Below are positions 12,533-24,950 of a DNA stretch of 64,000 nt, one piece after another. The stretch spans positions 24,672,001-24,736,000 of the forward strand of contig NC_073348.2 of NCBI RefSeq assembly GCF_027580225.2, given 5' to 3'. The position numbers and the translations under genes were made by a program. How positions within the stretch are numbered: the stretch's first letter is position 1; every line of letters starts with the position of its first letter. The DNA is from Misgurnus anguillicaudatus. Lineage: Eukaryota; Chordata; Actinopteri; Cypriniformes; Cobitidae. The notes under the pieces are model-generated. The model was not told where the DNA came from. It did no database searches and worked only from the letters and a program-made list of their open reading frames with translations.

Positions 12533-13783
12533 CAGAGGCGTCATGCCCATTCAAACTGAGGTGGCACATGTCCCCTTGTTTTTTTGAGCCAAATGGATTT
12601 TCCATGCAACCTCAAAATCAAAGAAACGTCAATTAATCTGTTATTTGTCTTTTAATCTGTTTAATATGCACAATATTATCAATTCTGTGCTGAATCCTTG
12701 TCACTTTTCGGAGATTTTCACCGTTTTGATCATGTTACATTACTTTATTCTGGCGGCAGACACTGCAGACAGCGCCATCGCAGAAGTCATCAGCGTCTGA
12801 GCGTGCTCTCGAACTCTTTGCTGTTGCATTTTGCTATCTGAGGAATAAAACTTGTTAGAAATGCTCACAACATTTCCAACCCACAGTATGGTAATGTGCA
12901 GTTAACCTCCTCTGTGTAGAAAATGTATGGTTTAAAATGTGACAGTCTCGACGTTATATTAGTAGATTTCTAGACTCATCTTGGTACAACACCAACGTTC
13001 GCCAGAGTTCACGGGGCGCGCAATCACGCATGCTCACATATGAGGTAAAATTTGATGCAATAATGCGTTCCTCTAAAAATTTTATCTACAAAATTTTTAA
13101 ATCAATATTGAACATTTAAAATCAATCACGTGGCTATAGCTTATGTCATTTTCATTGTTTATATACTTAATGGATTTTAAATTACATAAATTTTATAGGA
13201 TAATGCAGTTGTTGCATTTAAACAAGTCATTTATTAAAACTTAAATAAATAAAACATGCCATTTCAGATGTAAATATGATACCAATATGTCATTTTTCCA
13301 ATTGAATAGTATTTGATATGAAAGTTAGTCAACACTTTTATTTTTTAGATTTTTGCATGAAAGCAGGGGTGTTCAGATTGTTAAAAATGTAAGTGTCATG
13401 AAAAAGACTGAAAGCTGGGGTCCGGAGCCCCGAGGGGGGCCGCGAGATGGTGCCAGGGGGGCCCCAGTTTTAAAAAAACATTCATTTATCATGAATTCTG
13501 TGTAATTAAACCAAATAAAAATAAGGCTACTTATCAACAGCACTACTTTGTATAACTTAAAATGTTTTGTTTAATTAAAAAATAAATTTTAGAACAGTTT
13601 TTGTCATAAATTTTCTTTGGGGGGGGGGCCACGAAGGAATGCACCGTACACAAGGAGGGCCTCATTCGGAAAAAGTTTGAGAACCACTGCTCTATAATAT
13701 TTCGTTTGATGTCTGTGTATGCACAAATTTCTGTGAGCTGTGCACACTGTGCCCTCTTAAAAAATTGGTGCATGACGCCCCTG
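12533..13783. mobile_element. hAT-like element, 1,251 bp, 8-bp TSD
   Basis: The ends CAGAGGCGTCATGC and GCATGACGCCCCTG are inverted, flanked by a perfect ATGTAGAT duplication (12525-12532 and 13784-13791). The host sequence that resumes (ATCAGAGAACAATTTAAC) continues the repeat also present at 48640-48760, so the empty site can be read there. No transposase frame is left. It contains a second MITE at about 13400-13689. Confidence 0.88.
13400..13689 (-). mobile_element. CAGTGGTTCTCAAAC-type hAT MITE, copy 1
   Basis: The right end GTTTGAGAACCACTG and interior GGTCCGGAGCCCC, AGGAATGCACCGTACAC are shared with the well-bounded copy at 38149 in the opposite orientation. The left end is degenerate and no TSD is seen. 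It lies inside the 12533-13783 element. Confidence 0.7.
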
Positions 13784-13791
13784 ATGTAGAT

Positions 13792-15672
13792 ATCAGAGAA
13801 CAATTTAACATATCATTTCAATGCATTCTTTGGCACCTTTAAGTTGAAATAACTCAGTAGCATGCTTCTGAAAACATATTTGTTGCATATGCATACATTC
13901 CATTAAAAAGCAGTATATAGTACACTGTAAAAAGTGAAAAAAATATTGGTTTTCAACTTATAGATTTAAGTAAAAATGATAGTTAAATAAAGTAAAAAAA
14001 TAGGTGTTACCAATTGAAATAATTTTTTTAAGTTAATCCAACTTTTCACTTTTATATTGTATAAACTAAATCACATTAATTAGCACAGACTGCACTCGAT
14101 AAGATTAAAACTACCATTCCTTAAAGCCGTAGTAGACAAACATTAAATCACAGATCATAAGTCAAGTGGGAGGGACCAACAGCAGCTGCACAACAGTTGC
14201 CATGTAAAGGATTACAATTTGAGATTAGACACAACATCTAACACGAGTGAGAGTGGGTGAGAGAGAGAGAGAGAGAAAATGTGAAGCATGGTCACTCATT
14301 TGCTCTTACACGATCTCCTGATTCTAATCACCTTCTTAATGAATCAAAACCTGTTTGATCCACATCTGCACTTTTAATGTTGTCGGACTGTGAGGTTGTG
14401 TGCATGTGTGGGATTGTGTACTGTTGTATAATAACCTTTGCATGACCTCTCTGCCCGTCTCTGTCGCTTCTCTCTGCTCTTCTCCTCCTCTGCTCCTCCT
14501 ATCTAATTACACATCTACTGTACAGTTGTCACGTAGTTCAACCATCTGATGACCTGAATAAAAGCAATTAAATACAGAGCTCTCGCTCCCCTTCCCTCCC
14601 ACAAGTGTTCTCCTCTTTTCTTCCGTGCCCTCCTTCTCGCTCCTCACTGAAATGTTAATTCCTTAAAGCGCGGTGAGAAAACAAGGCCAACGATGTCATT
14701 ATGGAAATGTCATTACCGGCTTTCACCCATGACATTTGATGCGTGCGTTCACTGTGCGCTGCTTTAACAGCAGTGGGAAATAAACGAATGCGATATTATG
14801 AACACCTAAATGGTCATACAACACCATGGTAATTACTAAACAGAAGCTTATGAACTATAGATGTCCCGTGATGAAATCTTCTCATATTTGGCATGTGGTT
14901 TCATCACTGTTTTGCATAAACACATGAATGCAGAAGGGTGAATTTCATTTAAAAAATGTTGAGGTCATGTTTCCCTTCTAAAATCATAAAAAATATATTT
15001 GCATAAAGAAAATGAGGCATTGTGCATTGTGAATTAAGCAAGCTGCCACCCACCTCCACATTGTCTTTACAGTAATTCGGTGATTTTGCTTTTGTACTTT
15101 TTGTAATTCCCATTATTGTCAGTATTGAATTTCATTAGAATTTCATTGTTGCTGCATTTAAATAATGAATAATGTGAACAATACTTGGGATAATGTTAAT
15201 ATTTTTTCATATGACAATGTGAATTTCTTTTGACAATATGGTCAGTAAAATTGGGGAAAATGAACTATCAAAGGGAAAAGTTGAATCAACTTAAAAAATT
15301 ACTTTAATTAGCAACACCTAAAAAAATACTAAAAATGTTTTTTCAACTTACATTTTTTACTTAAACATGTAAGTAAAGAAAACATAATTTTTTTTATTCA
15401 AGTTGATCCAACTTTTCACTTTTTATAGTGTAAATATCACAATGCAAAAACTTTATTATTATTTCATCTTAATAATCCAGAAAACATTTACATTTAGGCA
15501 TTGTGCATATGTTTTTATTCAAAGTAACTTACAAAAGTGAGGAAAATAAATATTAGCAGCACACAGAACTACACTGCACAAATTTAAAGTGAGGGTCTAC
15601 TTAAAAAAATCCTTAAATTGGTAACACTTAAAAAAATTCTATTTTGTTCCTTTTTTATTTTTTCACTTTCTT

Positions 15673-15717
<45 letters not shown>

Positions 15718-16990
15718 AAAAATACTTCAGTTGGTAGCACTAGCACCTAAAACTTTCCAACTTTAGTTTTTCACTTAAAGTGAGAACATTTACTACATTT
15801 CAGCTTCAAGCTAAATATAATTTATGTCTTTAATTGAAATGTAATTCAGACCTGCTTCTACGAGTTTAGTTAGATTCACACATAAAAGAAGAACAATAAA
15901 GCACAATAAACAAAACTTTTTTTAACTAAAATGCTAGAAAGACATCTTGTGTGTTCCCCTTGCCACTGTCGCGTTCCTTCGGTCTTGTCTTGAAGCGCAG
16001 CAGATGGTTCATTCTTCATGGATATCAGGTCACAAGTGTGACATCTCTCCTCCAATAGTCTTTTCTTCTAAAATGACTATTGTAAACCCATTATGACTAA
16101 AGAGCCTGCAGTTGGCAGATTAAAGGGGCACCTGCTCGCCCTCCGAGTGCCACAGCGGGGGACGCTGAGCCGTGCCCTGTGAGCGCTCTGTGCCCGGATG
16201 GCGGCAGGGAGACAAGGACTTGACCTTCTGCTGAACAATGAGAGAAATTTGTTAGGAAAAAAGACCTGAGAAATAATTATATCGGCTCTCACAGCCAACT
16301 GAAGTGAAAATTGAAAAGATGGTTGAGTTTGTCTCCTGACACATCCTGGAGAGAAAGAGAAAGAGGAAATTGGGGTGCGTTCACACAACAGAACAGATTT
16401 TAAAAGATATTCATTGTTTTGTTTCATTTTGTTTGTTGTTTTTTTCCATTTGGTCCATTTTTCTTATTTGCTGAGTAATGAGTCTGAAAGTCTCGGTAGT
16501 GATTAGAATCAGTCCAAAAAGAAGTGAATGTTTTTAAGCATAACTGTTAACTAAACATATTCTCGCTTTTATACTTTTCTTGATAATCATCAAAACTGCT
16601 AATGAAATGTTACGTCTCCACTTGACAGATGATGACTTTTGCGCTTATCTGAGTGATAAAAAGAGCTAAATTAGGTACAAGTAAACCTCTGAAGTTACAA
16701 TAACATCCCACCGTAAATGCATTTGCCAAGGATCAATGTTATCTCTGAATAGACATGTAATTGGGTGAGGACCCTAAATAGAGATCAGGTGTTTTTAATC
16801 TCAGAGCCAATCAGTGCGTTATTCTCAATCTACAGCCTCAGCTGCCACATGATTGCTCTGTTCAATAAGAAAATAAAACTGCCCAATTTATTTTCTGTGA
16901 TTTGCTGAAACACGTTTGTCTTTCTGGGTTTTGCTGGTCTTGTCTGTATACTCATTGAAATAAAAGTACTTGTGTACTAATGGCAATATA
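13792..16990. other. Intergenic with small AT-rich palindromes, (CA)n and a SINE tail
   Basis: Two copies of a small palindromic repeat with AAGTTGA...TCAACTT-type arms and ends near CACTGTAAAAAGTG lie at about 13926-14053 and 15277-15429, with a third partial copy near 15590-15780. A (CA)n run is at 15680-15711. The reverse of a SINE tail (CATTTACATTTAGGCATT) is at about 15488-15530. The 116-codon minus frame at 16077-16427 is not recognised. No gene is supported. Confidence 0.55.
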
Positions 16991-16994
16991 TAAG

Positions 16995-19900
16995 GGCTCA
17001 TGTATACTCATGAAGGTACTCATCTATGCACATGGAAATACCCATGTAAAGTATACTTGAGGAAGTACTCATCTATGCTCATGGAAGTATAATTACCCAT
17101 GTACAGTATACTCATGGAAGTATAAGTACTCATGTATACTGATGAAACTACTCATCTATGCTCATGGACGTACCCATGTACAGTATACTTGTTTGAAGTA
17201 CTCGTGTATACTCATGAAAGTACTTATCTTTGCTCATGGAAGAATAAGTACCCATGAACAGTATACTCGTGAAAGTTTAAGTACTCATCTAAACTCATGG
17301 AAGTATTTGTCCTTGCTCATAGAAGTACTCATGTATACTCATGAAAGTACCCATGTATAGTAAACTCCTGGAAGTAAAAATACTCATGTACACTGATGAA
17401 AGTACTCATCTTTATACTCATGGACGAACCCATGTACAGTATACTTGTGGAAGTACTAATCTTTGCTCATGGAATAATAAGTACCCATGGACAGTATACT
17501 TGTGGAAGTATAAGTACTCATCTATACTCATGAAAGTACTCATCTATGCACATGGAAGTACTCATGTATACTCATGGAAGTGTTCATCTTTGCTCATAGA
17601 AGTACTCATGTATACTCATGAAAGTATAAGTACCCATGTACAGTATACTCATGGAAGTATAAGTACTCATGTATACTGATGAAAGTACTCATCTATGCTC
17701 ATGGACATATTCAATTCAATTCAATTTAATTCAATTCATGTACAGTATACTTGTGGAAGTACTCATCTTTGCTCATGGAAGAATAAGTACCCATGTACAA
17801 TATACTTGTGAAAGTACTCATGTATACTCATGGAAGTATTCATCTTTGCTCATAGAAGTACTCATGTATACTCATGAAAGTACTTATCTATGCTCATGGA
17901 AGTACTAACTAATACTCATAAAAGTACTCATCTACGCTCATAGCAGAGTGAGTACCCATGTACAGTATACTTTACTCATCTTTACTCATGGAAGTATAAG
18001 TACTCATGTACTGTATACTCGAAGAAGTATTCATCTATGCTCGTGGAATTACTCATGTAAAGTATATGTCACAGGTCAAGAAGCGGACCACCCCTGTCGC
18101 GGGTCACACTCCTCCTATTTCCACCCCGAGGGGGTCCCAAAACACCCCAATGACCAGACAGACAAAGCAATAAAATTTAACAAGTTTTATTAAATATTGA
18201 AAAAAAACATATGGGGAGAATTTAAAAAAAGGGATTTTCAGTCCTTCGGGGTCACGGGCACACACCGGGAAGGGGCATTCGGGTCTACGAGGCTCTGGGC
18301 GTGCAGGTGAGTATGCAGAGGGGCACACTGGATCCTTTCTTTGTGCGTACGGTGAGTATACAGAGGGGACAACTGGGTCTTCACTCTAGACGTACAGGGG
18401 TGGGTTCACAGGTAAATAGCTTATAGCTCTGGCATACGGATGTGTTCGAAAGTAGGTGGATCTTCACTCTGGATTTACAGGGGTGGCGTCACAGGTAAGG
18501 ACTTTTAGATTTGGGGCATACAGGGGCGTACTCTCAGGTAAGTGGCTTTTTTATGTTGGCTCTACAGTGGGTATACAAGAACACAGAATGCATTCAACTC
18601 ACAGACCCTCAAAGAGATGGACGACAGGCCTTGGCCTCTTTGGAGCTTGGGGAACTGGAGAGGATGTGTTCAACTTAGCATTAGTGACCTCTTTGTCCTT
18701 AACAATACTCCCACGACGACTCAAAGCCTTTGGCTCCAAACTGCAAAACTAGTAGTAGACAGACTCAAAGCATTACTTCACAATGTATATAACTTCAGTG
18801 AATGCAGGGAGAAAAGATACACCACCTCTTGACCTCAAACAAGGGTAGATGGGGGGTATGGATCGGACACTGCTGCTCGTTGGACCTACCACGGCCACGG
18901 CCGCCGCCACCACACTGGGTGGGTTCAGGTCAGTTGTTTATACCAGGCCCGTGTGTAGACAAGTACCGGAGTCGAACGCTTCCCTCTCCTCTCTTCCAAC
19001 CCACGGGACAAGAGATCTAGACAGGGGCGAACTTCTAGAAGGACTTCACAGTAGGTCAACATACACAGAGGTCACACAGTTGTTACTTCATACAGCAGGT
19101 AATACTTCTCACCGTTAACGTCCTTTCCCACACTATTCACACTGTTCCTTACTCGTTGACGTTGCCTCACCACCTCCGGGTGCGGGAAAGAGGGTCAGGA
19201 GTTATAAGCGGGCGTACATAAAAAGATGGTCACTGTCAGCACAGCGTACGTTCTCCTCAACAGGATTTCCTTCTCGGCCTAAAGAGTGAATGCAGACAAC
19301 AGGGACACGGCACAGCACTACAATCTTCAGGTGTACACACGTCAAAAACAGACTCACCCACTGCACTTCACACACTCTAGTGAATTAAGGTCGGCACTCT
19401 ACGTTTGGACCGAGGGTTCGTCCAGGGAAAAATCGAAACTCGCTGACATGGCGAGTGGCCCAGAGTAAGCGTCGCAGCCACAGCAGGATAAGGTGCCCCC
19501 AGTCCAACTGGTATTTGGCTCACCCACAAATCCTTCCCACCGTGGGGCCGCTTACACAATGTTTCACAACTCAAAGAAATGCTGATGTTCCCATATTCAA
19601 AGTAAGGCTCATAGACATGATGGTAATTCAATGTACTCACAAGTCTGTTGATACTATTTTCCTCTCCTTGAATGCAGCTACTCACACAAACACAGCCGGA
19701 AGGATGATATCCACTTGACACCAGATCCTCTCCTCTCACTTATCTTCGGGGTAAACGATCTTTCCACAAAGGTAACACAGATTAACAAAGCTCTTCATCC
19801 AACAAAGTTTTCCGTTGTTCAAAACTGTATATTCTTGTTTGTCCGATCTATCCACAACACATCCGTCTCACTTCCTCTCCAAACGCCCAATCACTCCGTT

Positions 19901-20350
19901 CTACCCACAGTATCTGCTGGAAGTCAACTTCCTCCTTTTCGTCTCCTTCAGCCCCGTACTCTTTCCGCTCGCTTTCATGCGATCGCCGGATCAACGGGCC
20001 TTCCCGAAGTAAGTTCGCCCCGAAATCAACCGCACCCTTCCGGTTTCTCAATGCACTATTTATGTGCCTTCTCTTCATGCGATCGCCCAATCATGAATCG
20101 CCACACTCATTTCCACACCTGTTGCTAATAAAACCAAATTTGGGTTGCCATAGAGCTCCTGGAAGTGAGTGGTGTTTGAAAATCACAGTCCGGGCGGAAC
20201 TTCTCTCCATCATTTTTGGTTCCGCCCTTCAAAAGTCACTCCGTGACATATACTCATGGAATCACTAATCTAAACTCATGGATCTATAAGTACTCATGTA
20301 CAGTATACTTAGTGGAAGTATAAGTACTCATGTATGCTGGAATATAATAT
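16995..20350. repeat. Minisatellite of GTATACTCATGGAAGTACTC type, split by an LTR-like insertion
   Basis: Imperfect copies of a unit of about 25-27 bases mixing GTACTCATCTATGCTCATGG and GTATACTCATGGAAGTA run from 16995 to 18066 and again at 20249-20350. The repeats produce several long artefactual frames. A short ATTCAATTCAATTCAA run sits at 17711-17742. From 20350 to 22190 I see no gene or named repeat. Confidence 0.85.
18067..20248 (-). mobile_element. LTR-retroelement-like insertion (solo LTR or remnant), 2,182 bp
   Basis: The insertion begins TGTCAC and ends GTGACA, has TG...CA ends, and is flanked by a 4-bp duplication TATA (18063-18066 and 20249-20252). On the minus strand a TATA-like CACATAAATAG lies near 20060 and a polyadenylation signal AATAAAA near 18190, so the promoter-to-polyA order fits a minus-strand LTR. 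Internal sub-repeats with CTTCACTCT and TACAGGGGTGG occur at 18330-18510. No gag or pol frame is visible. It interrupts the minisatellite cleanly. The class (gypsy or endogenous retrovirus) is not determinable. Confidence 0.6.
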
Positions 20351-22194
20351 ACTTGAAGTATACTAGAAGTTCTTGTGAAGGGCTTTTCTACTCCGTGAAG
20401 CATTAATCCATGTATTATTTGGCTTTCCTTAACATCAGACATCAGGATGAGAGAGCTGGTGTGTTTGATGTAGTAGGTGCCTTTGGAGAGATTTCGAACA
20501 TTGTAGCTTACTAATTTGAAAAGTATCACATAAAATGCTTCTAGTGAACCAGAAACGTCCAAGGTTACAAAACCTGACAAGGCAAGGTTACAAAAAGCAT
20601 TTATTTTTATCTTTGACATTCTAAAATCATGATTTCTTCCTCACCCGCCGACCTCCGCTTGATAATTGGATAACACATCTTGGCTAAAACACTGTGTCCA
20701 TCTGCGGCAAATCGAGTGAGATTCAGAAATTGAATTGGAGCGAATTGGCTGTAATGAATGAGATAGTGTCATATGTCGCCTCTGAGCAGGTCCGACCAGG
20801 CCACTTTTACACCCAGACAACATGAACTCAACAATGTAATATCCAAATTGAAGTTTTTTGCACGCAACATGATCCAAGTTAATTTTGAATGACAGTTGCG
20901 CACACAATAGCACCACCCACAAAATGATAGAGTGCATGCCCGGCCATGTCTTCAACATATTTATGTTAACTATTACTGTACGTTTTACGTCCATATTAAA
21001 ATACTTTATTGTTATATATTTCTTGAAGTTTGTACCATACTGTCTCAGATCTATTGTCTCCTGAATCTCAAAGCTAAGAGAGTCTCTCAGTGTTGCACGG
21101 GAACAAGGTATGTGCATGTGTTGCAAAAGGTGACCTAAATCTCAGAGCGTGATAGAATTAGCTGGTAAACAGAAATTTTCTCTAATTATGTGTGATTATC
21201 TCTGAGTCTAAAAGTAGGAATTTGATGATGCATCATCTTTTTGAAAGAAAAGAAAACAGCTTATATTAATGTCTGTCATAACCTACAATTAAGCAGTCAG
21301 ATAAGAAAGAACAGAGTTTATAAAATCCCTTCCTTTCGTTTCATGTTCCGCTCTTTATTTAATCGTTCCATTATTTCTCTGTCATGCCGTACTAAGCAGA
21401 GATTAAATCAACAGTTTCTCTAAATTAAATTTACATTTGGAAAAGGGGAAAAGAAGCAAAAAGCCAATTGTTTGGACTTTACAGAATTTAATGTGTGCTG
21501 TATAATTTGATGACAGGCACTAAACTAAACTAAAGCATATTTTACCAAGCTGATGAGTTTCAATCTTCTTGCTTTACCTTGCACCTGCAGCCTATACACT
21601 CGCTTGCATGGTTTTAACCCATGGTGGGGTCAAATATGGAAATTTTTTGTATTAATTTTCCCAGCATTTGGGTTTGTCCATAGTTTACCAAACTATCGGA
21701 CCAAATTTTTTAGTGTACTGGATTCATTGACCGTTTTAAAGATGTTTAAATTGTTTATGCTTCTAAATATTTCTTTTTTCTATCAGATTCTCTCTCTCTC
21801 TCTTTCTATCTCTAGCTCTATCTGCCTCCTGTCACCCTTCTTTAATAAAATTCACCCTCATTTTTTTCTTCTTCTATATACTTGCAAATATCCATATATA
21901 TTACACAAATACAAATGTAGTCACATCAGGAAATATCTAGACACCTAAGCCGGGTTTAAAAATGTATGAATTTCATTTCTTCCTATATACCTAATAAAAT
22001 ACCAAACAAGTGGCATCTGCTTTTCTCAGAAATGACCTTTTCCCAGAACTAAACACATTCTGAAACATTATCACAGCTGTCTGAAGGTTATCTTTAGTGA
22101 ATTTTTAAGGTTATTCTCCTAGCAGACACTAATGAGTTGATCATATATTAACAATGGACTTTTGGATACTGTCAAAAAAAATCAAAACATTTTC

Positions 22195-22860
22195 CCAAAC
22201 TGTAAATGTCCTACCATGTAGGTACAGATATTTGGTACCAAAATGTACCTTTGAGGTACTAATATTTACCAAACACTTTATTTGCTGTAGTTGCAGCTGT
22301 TTGCCAGTAATTACTGTATGAGTAGTTACACGAGTAAGTATGGTGGCACAAAATAAAACATGGCAATTTTTTAAGCGGAACTATATTGTATGGTTGGGTC
22401 GAAGCACTGCAAACTAAGTGCTCTTCCGCCTAGTGCTGGGCAAAGATTAATCGCGATTAATCACATACAAAATAAAAGTGAATTTTTGCATAATATATGT
22501 GTGTGTACTTGTGTAATTATGATGTATATTTAACCACACACACATACATATTTTCATTTCAGAAATTTTTTATTTATATATAATTTTTTATTTATATATC
22601 ATATAGAATATATAAAAATAGAAATAAATAAATAAATATTATTTATATATACATGGAAATATATACATGGAAGTGTTTGGTGGTTTCTAAATTCATCCCT
22701 GTTTGGATCCTAAGAAATGAATGGGGCTAGGCTAAATGCTAACACATTCACGACGCGCTGTACAAAGATTAAGTGCACGCACACATATAAAGATAGGTAT
22801 GTATTAATTAATCTAAGTTGAGGTAAGAACATAGTAAAACGGTGGTGTTTTCCTTTAAGA
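22195..22860. repeat. Dispersed repeat with an inserted ATTAATCGCGATTAATC element
   Basis: Pieces at 22370-22430 and 22680-22860 match the 11058-11519 repeat. Between them, from about 22434 to 22672, is one arm of a fold-back element beginning AGTGCTGGGC and containing GATTAATCGCGATTAATC. Its other end is not recognisable. From 22861 to 24316 I see nothing but a short (TA)n near 23480. Confidence 0.6.
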
Positions 22861-24316
22861 CTGGTTTTGTGGTCCAGGGTCACATATCTGTTGCTTTATC
22901 AGTTAAAATCCAACAAGCTGTTTAAAACATTTTTTGTTGCTTAACACACTGAAGACATTCATGCATTTTAGGTGTGGCATAAGTGTCCAAATATTGGCCA
23001 CTGTACACTTAGACAGATTAGCACAACCGTTCCTGCCTTTCAAACAGGGTGGGGCTAACAGGTGGCTTGCCTGCCAAACCTATGGGAACAGGACAGGCAG
23101 CAAATCTCTCCCGGAGATGACAGCTCAAGAAGATCTCCAATGACAAGCCCCTTTTATCATGAACTTAATCACACTGTCAAGTCAGAATGTAAATTTAGAA
23201 TCTGGCTATATCATGAAATCCTCATATTATATATTCACTTGAAGTCGCCACAAAAAATGTTCAAAAATTAGTCATAAAATGATCATATGTTTAGCTCCTG
23301 AAACGTGCATGCTAATCTGACACGGCCGACTGCGGCTAGACAGCGACAGGATTCAGCAGCTGTTGAGGGGGGAAAGCTTCTGTCTCCACACAATCCAATA
23401 TGAAGGCTCTAAATCACTATTGCCTCCAAAATTTAAGAATTCAGTCCCGAGGTGAAAATCAATAGCCACGCCATCTCCGTGTATATATATATATATCTCC
23501 CATCATATCTCTATCCATCTGAATTCATCCGTCTATATCTTGTGTTTGTTCGCTATCTCTATCTGTGAGACCCTCGAAGATGACCAACATCTCCTGTCTC
23601 TGCTCGTCCCTCTCATCGTCGTCTTTTCATCGAGAGGGTTTAGATTTGCTGAGCTTTCAATAATAAGGATTTGTTCGACTTCTTGAAGGCAGGATTTCAA
23701 AGGCAGTGGCCACACACACACTCACAGGGATCTATCAGACATCCCTCATGTGAAACAGGTCTTCTCTCAAATCTTAAAGCCTGTATTTAAGAAGGATTAA
23801 AGCAGTCAGTCAGATCCAAATAGCTTCTCTCTGTGTGGAATGCAGACAAATGAGCACCTCAAATAGTCGGAGAAAGAACTCGGCTTACAACCGTAGGGAC
23901 GTCTAGCGCATAAACTGCTGAGCAAGATGCCAACCGGAGACAGTCAAAGGCCGATGCGCTTATGGAGGAGCAGAACAAGTGGCTGAGGGACTGCACCATG
24001 CTGTGGTTATTTCGGCTCTAATGAGGAGTGATGGTTGACATATCGAACTTGCCTTTCCTCGAGTGGGCTCTTTAAAAACACAGCTCTCAAGGTTGGAGTG
24101 TAGTGTGGCAGGTTGCGGTCGGCCTGTGTATCTGCTGTATTTCATATACAGGACATCTCAGGCTGCAGGCTTTCACCATTAATATTTAAAACTTTAAAAT
24201 ATTGAAACATTACAATAGATGTTCGTACTGTATATGAAGCACAGAGGCCTCCCTATAAGTGAACTGCTGCTTAGGGCCCCACCGCCACTAGGGGGTCCCA
24301 AACTATGCTCCGACTA

Positions 24317-24626
24317 TAGATGGTTACATCGGACGCACGTGCGGTGATGCGATACGTATCTGATCCGAACTTTATTTCCGGTTTCAGTTTTTTTAATGGT
24401 GTGACTAGTTGCTAAACTGAACTCTTGAACAACTTGAACAAATACCTCGTTGAAAATTACAAATGTTTTGGTTTTCTAGGTAATCTACTTGTTGTTTATT
24501 TTGCTTGTTATATAAATAAACTACGTTTAAAGTACTTTGTTGTTATTTATTCTTAACAGGGTTTACCGAAGTTACGTGTTGACCACGAAAGCCGCTTGTT
24601 TATGTTGTTACTGCTAAAACCGTCTA
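24317..24626. mobile_element. TA-target MITE, copy b
   Basis: It runs from TAGATGGTT to AAACCGTCTA and shares ACGCACGTGCGGTGATGCGA and the rest of the interior with copy c at 46342. Flanking TA dinucleotides fit a Tc1/mariner-type insertion. Confidence 0.75.
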
Positions 24627-24950
24627 TAAACCTTGACTGACTTGTAACATTAATTTCTGACTGACCTGGGCAACCCTACGAATGTCGATAATGAAATGTT
24701 CGGTGTTGCTGATAAAGCGACAAGCATTTGGGGAATTTGCCTGTGTCCCCGCTCGGCCTGCTACCACCACCTTCCCATTTTCCAGCCAGATAAACAAGCA
24801 TAGATCGGAAATTAACTTCGGGACAGGGCGTAATCACAGCAACGCGTGTACAGCAAAAGAAGCCATCTTGAAACCGTTTATAGATGATTTTATTGAATGT
24901 ACGGGCATTGCCGGGACTCTGTTCTTATTGTTGGGCTACAGAACAGTTTT

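Noticed and set aside
16077..16427. A 116-codon minus-strand gene.
   Set aside because: The Ser/Arg/Pro-rich composition, lack of any known motif and lack of splice partners give no support. Non-repetitive, possibly conserved DNA is as likely.
16995..18066. A CRISPR-like array or a repetitive protein gene.
   Set aside because: The repeats are contiguous, imperfect and without unique spacers, and the long frames (Tyr/Ser/Thr/His-rich) come from the minisatellite itself.
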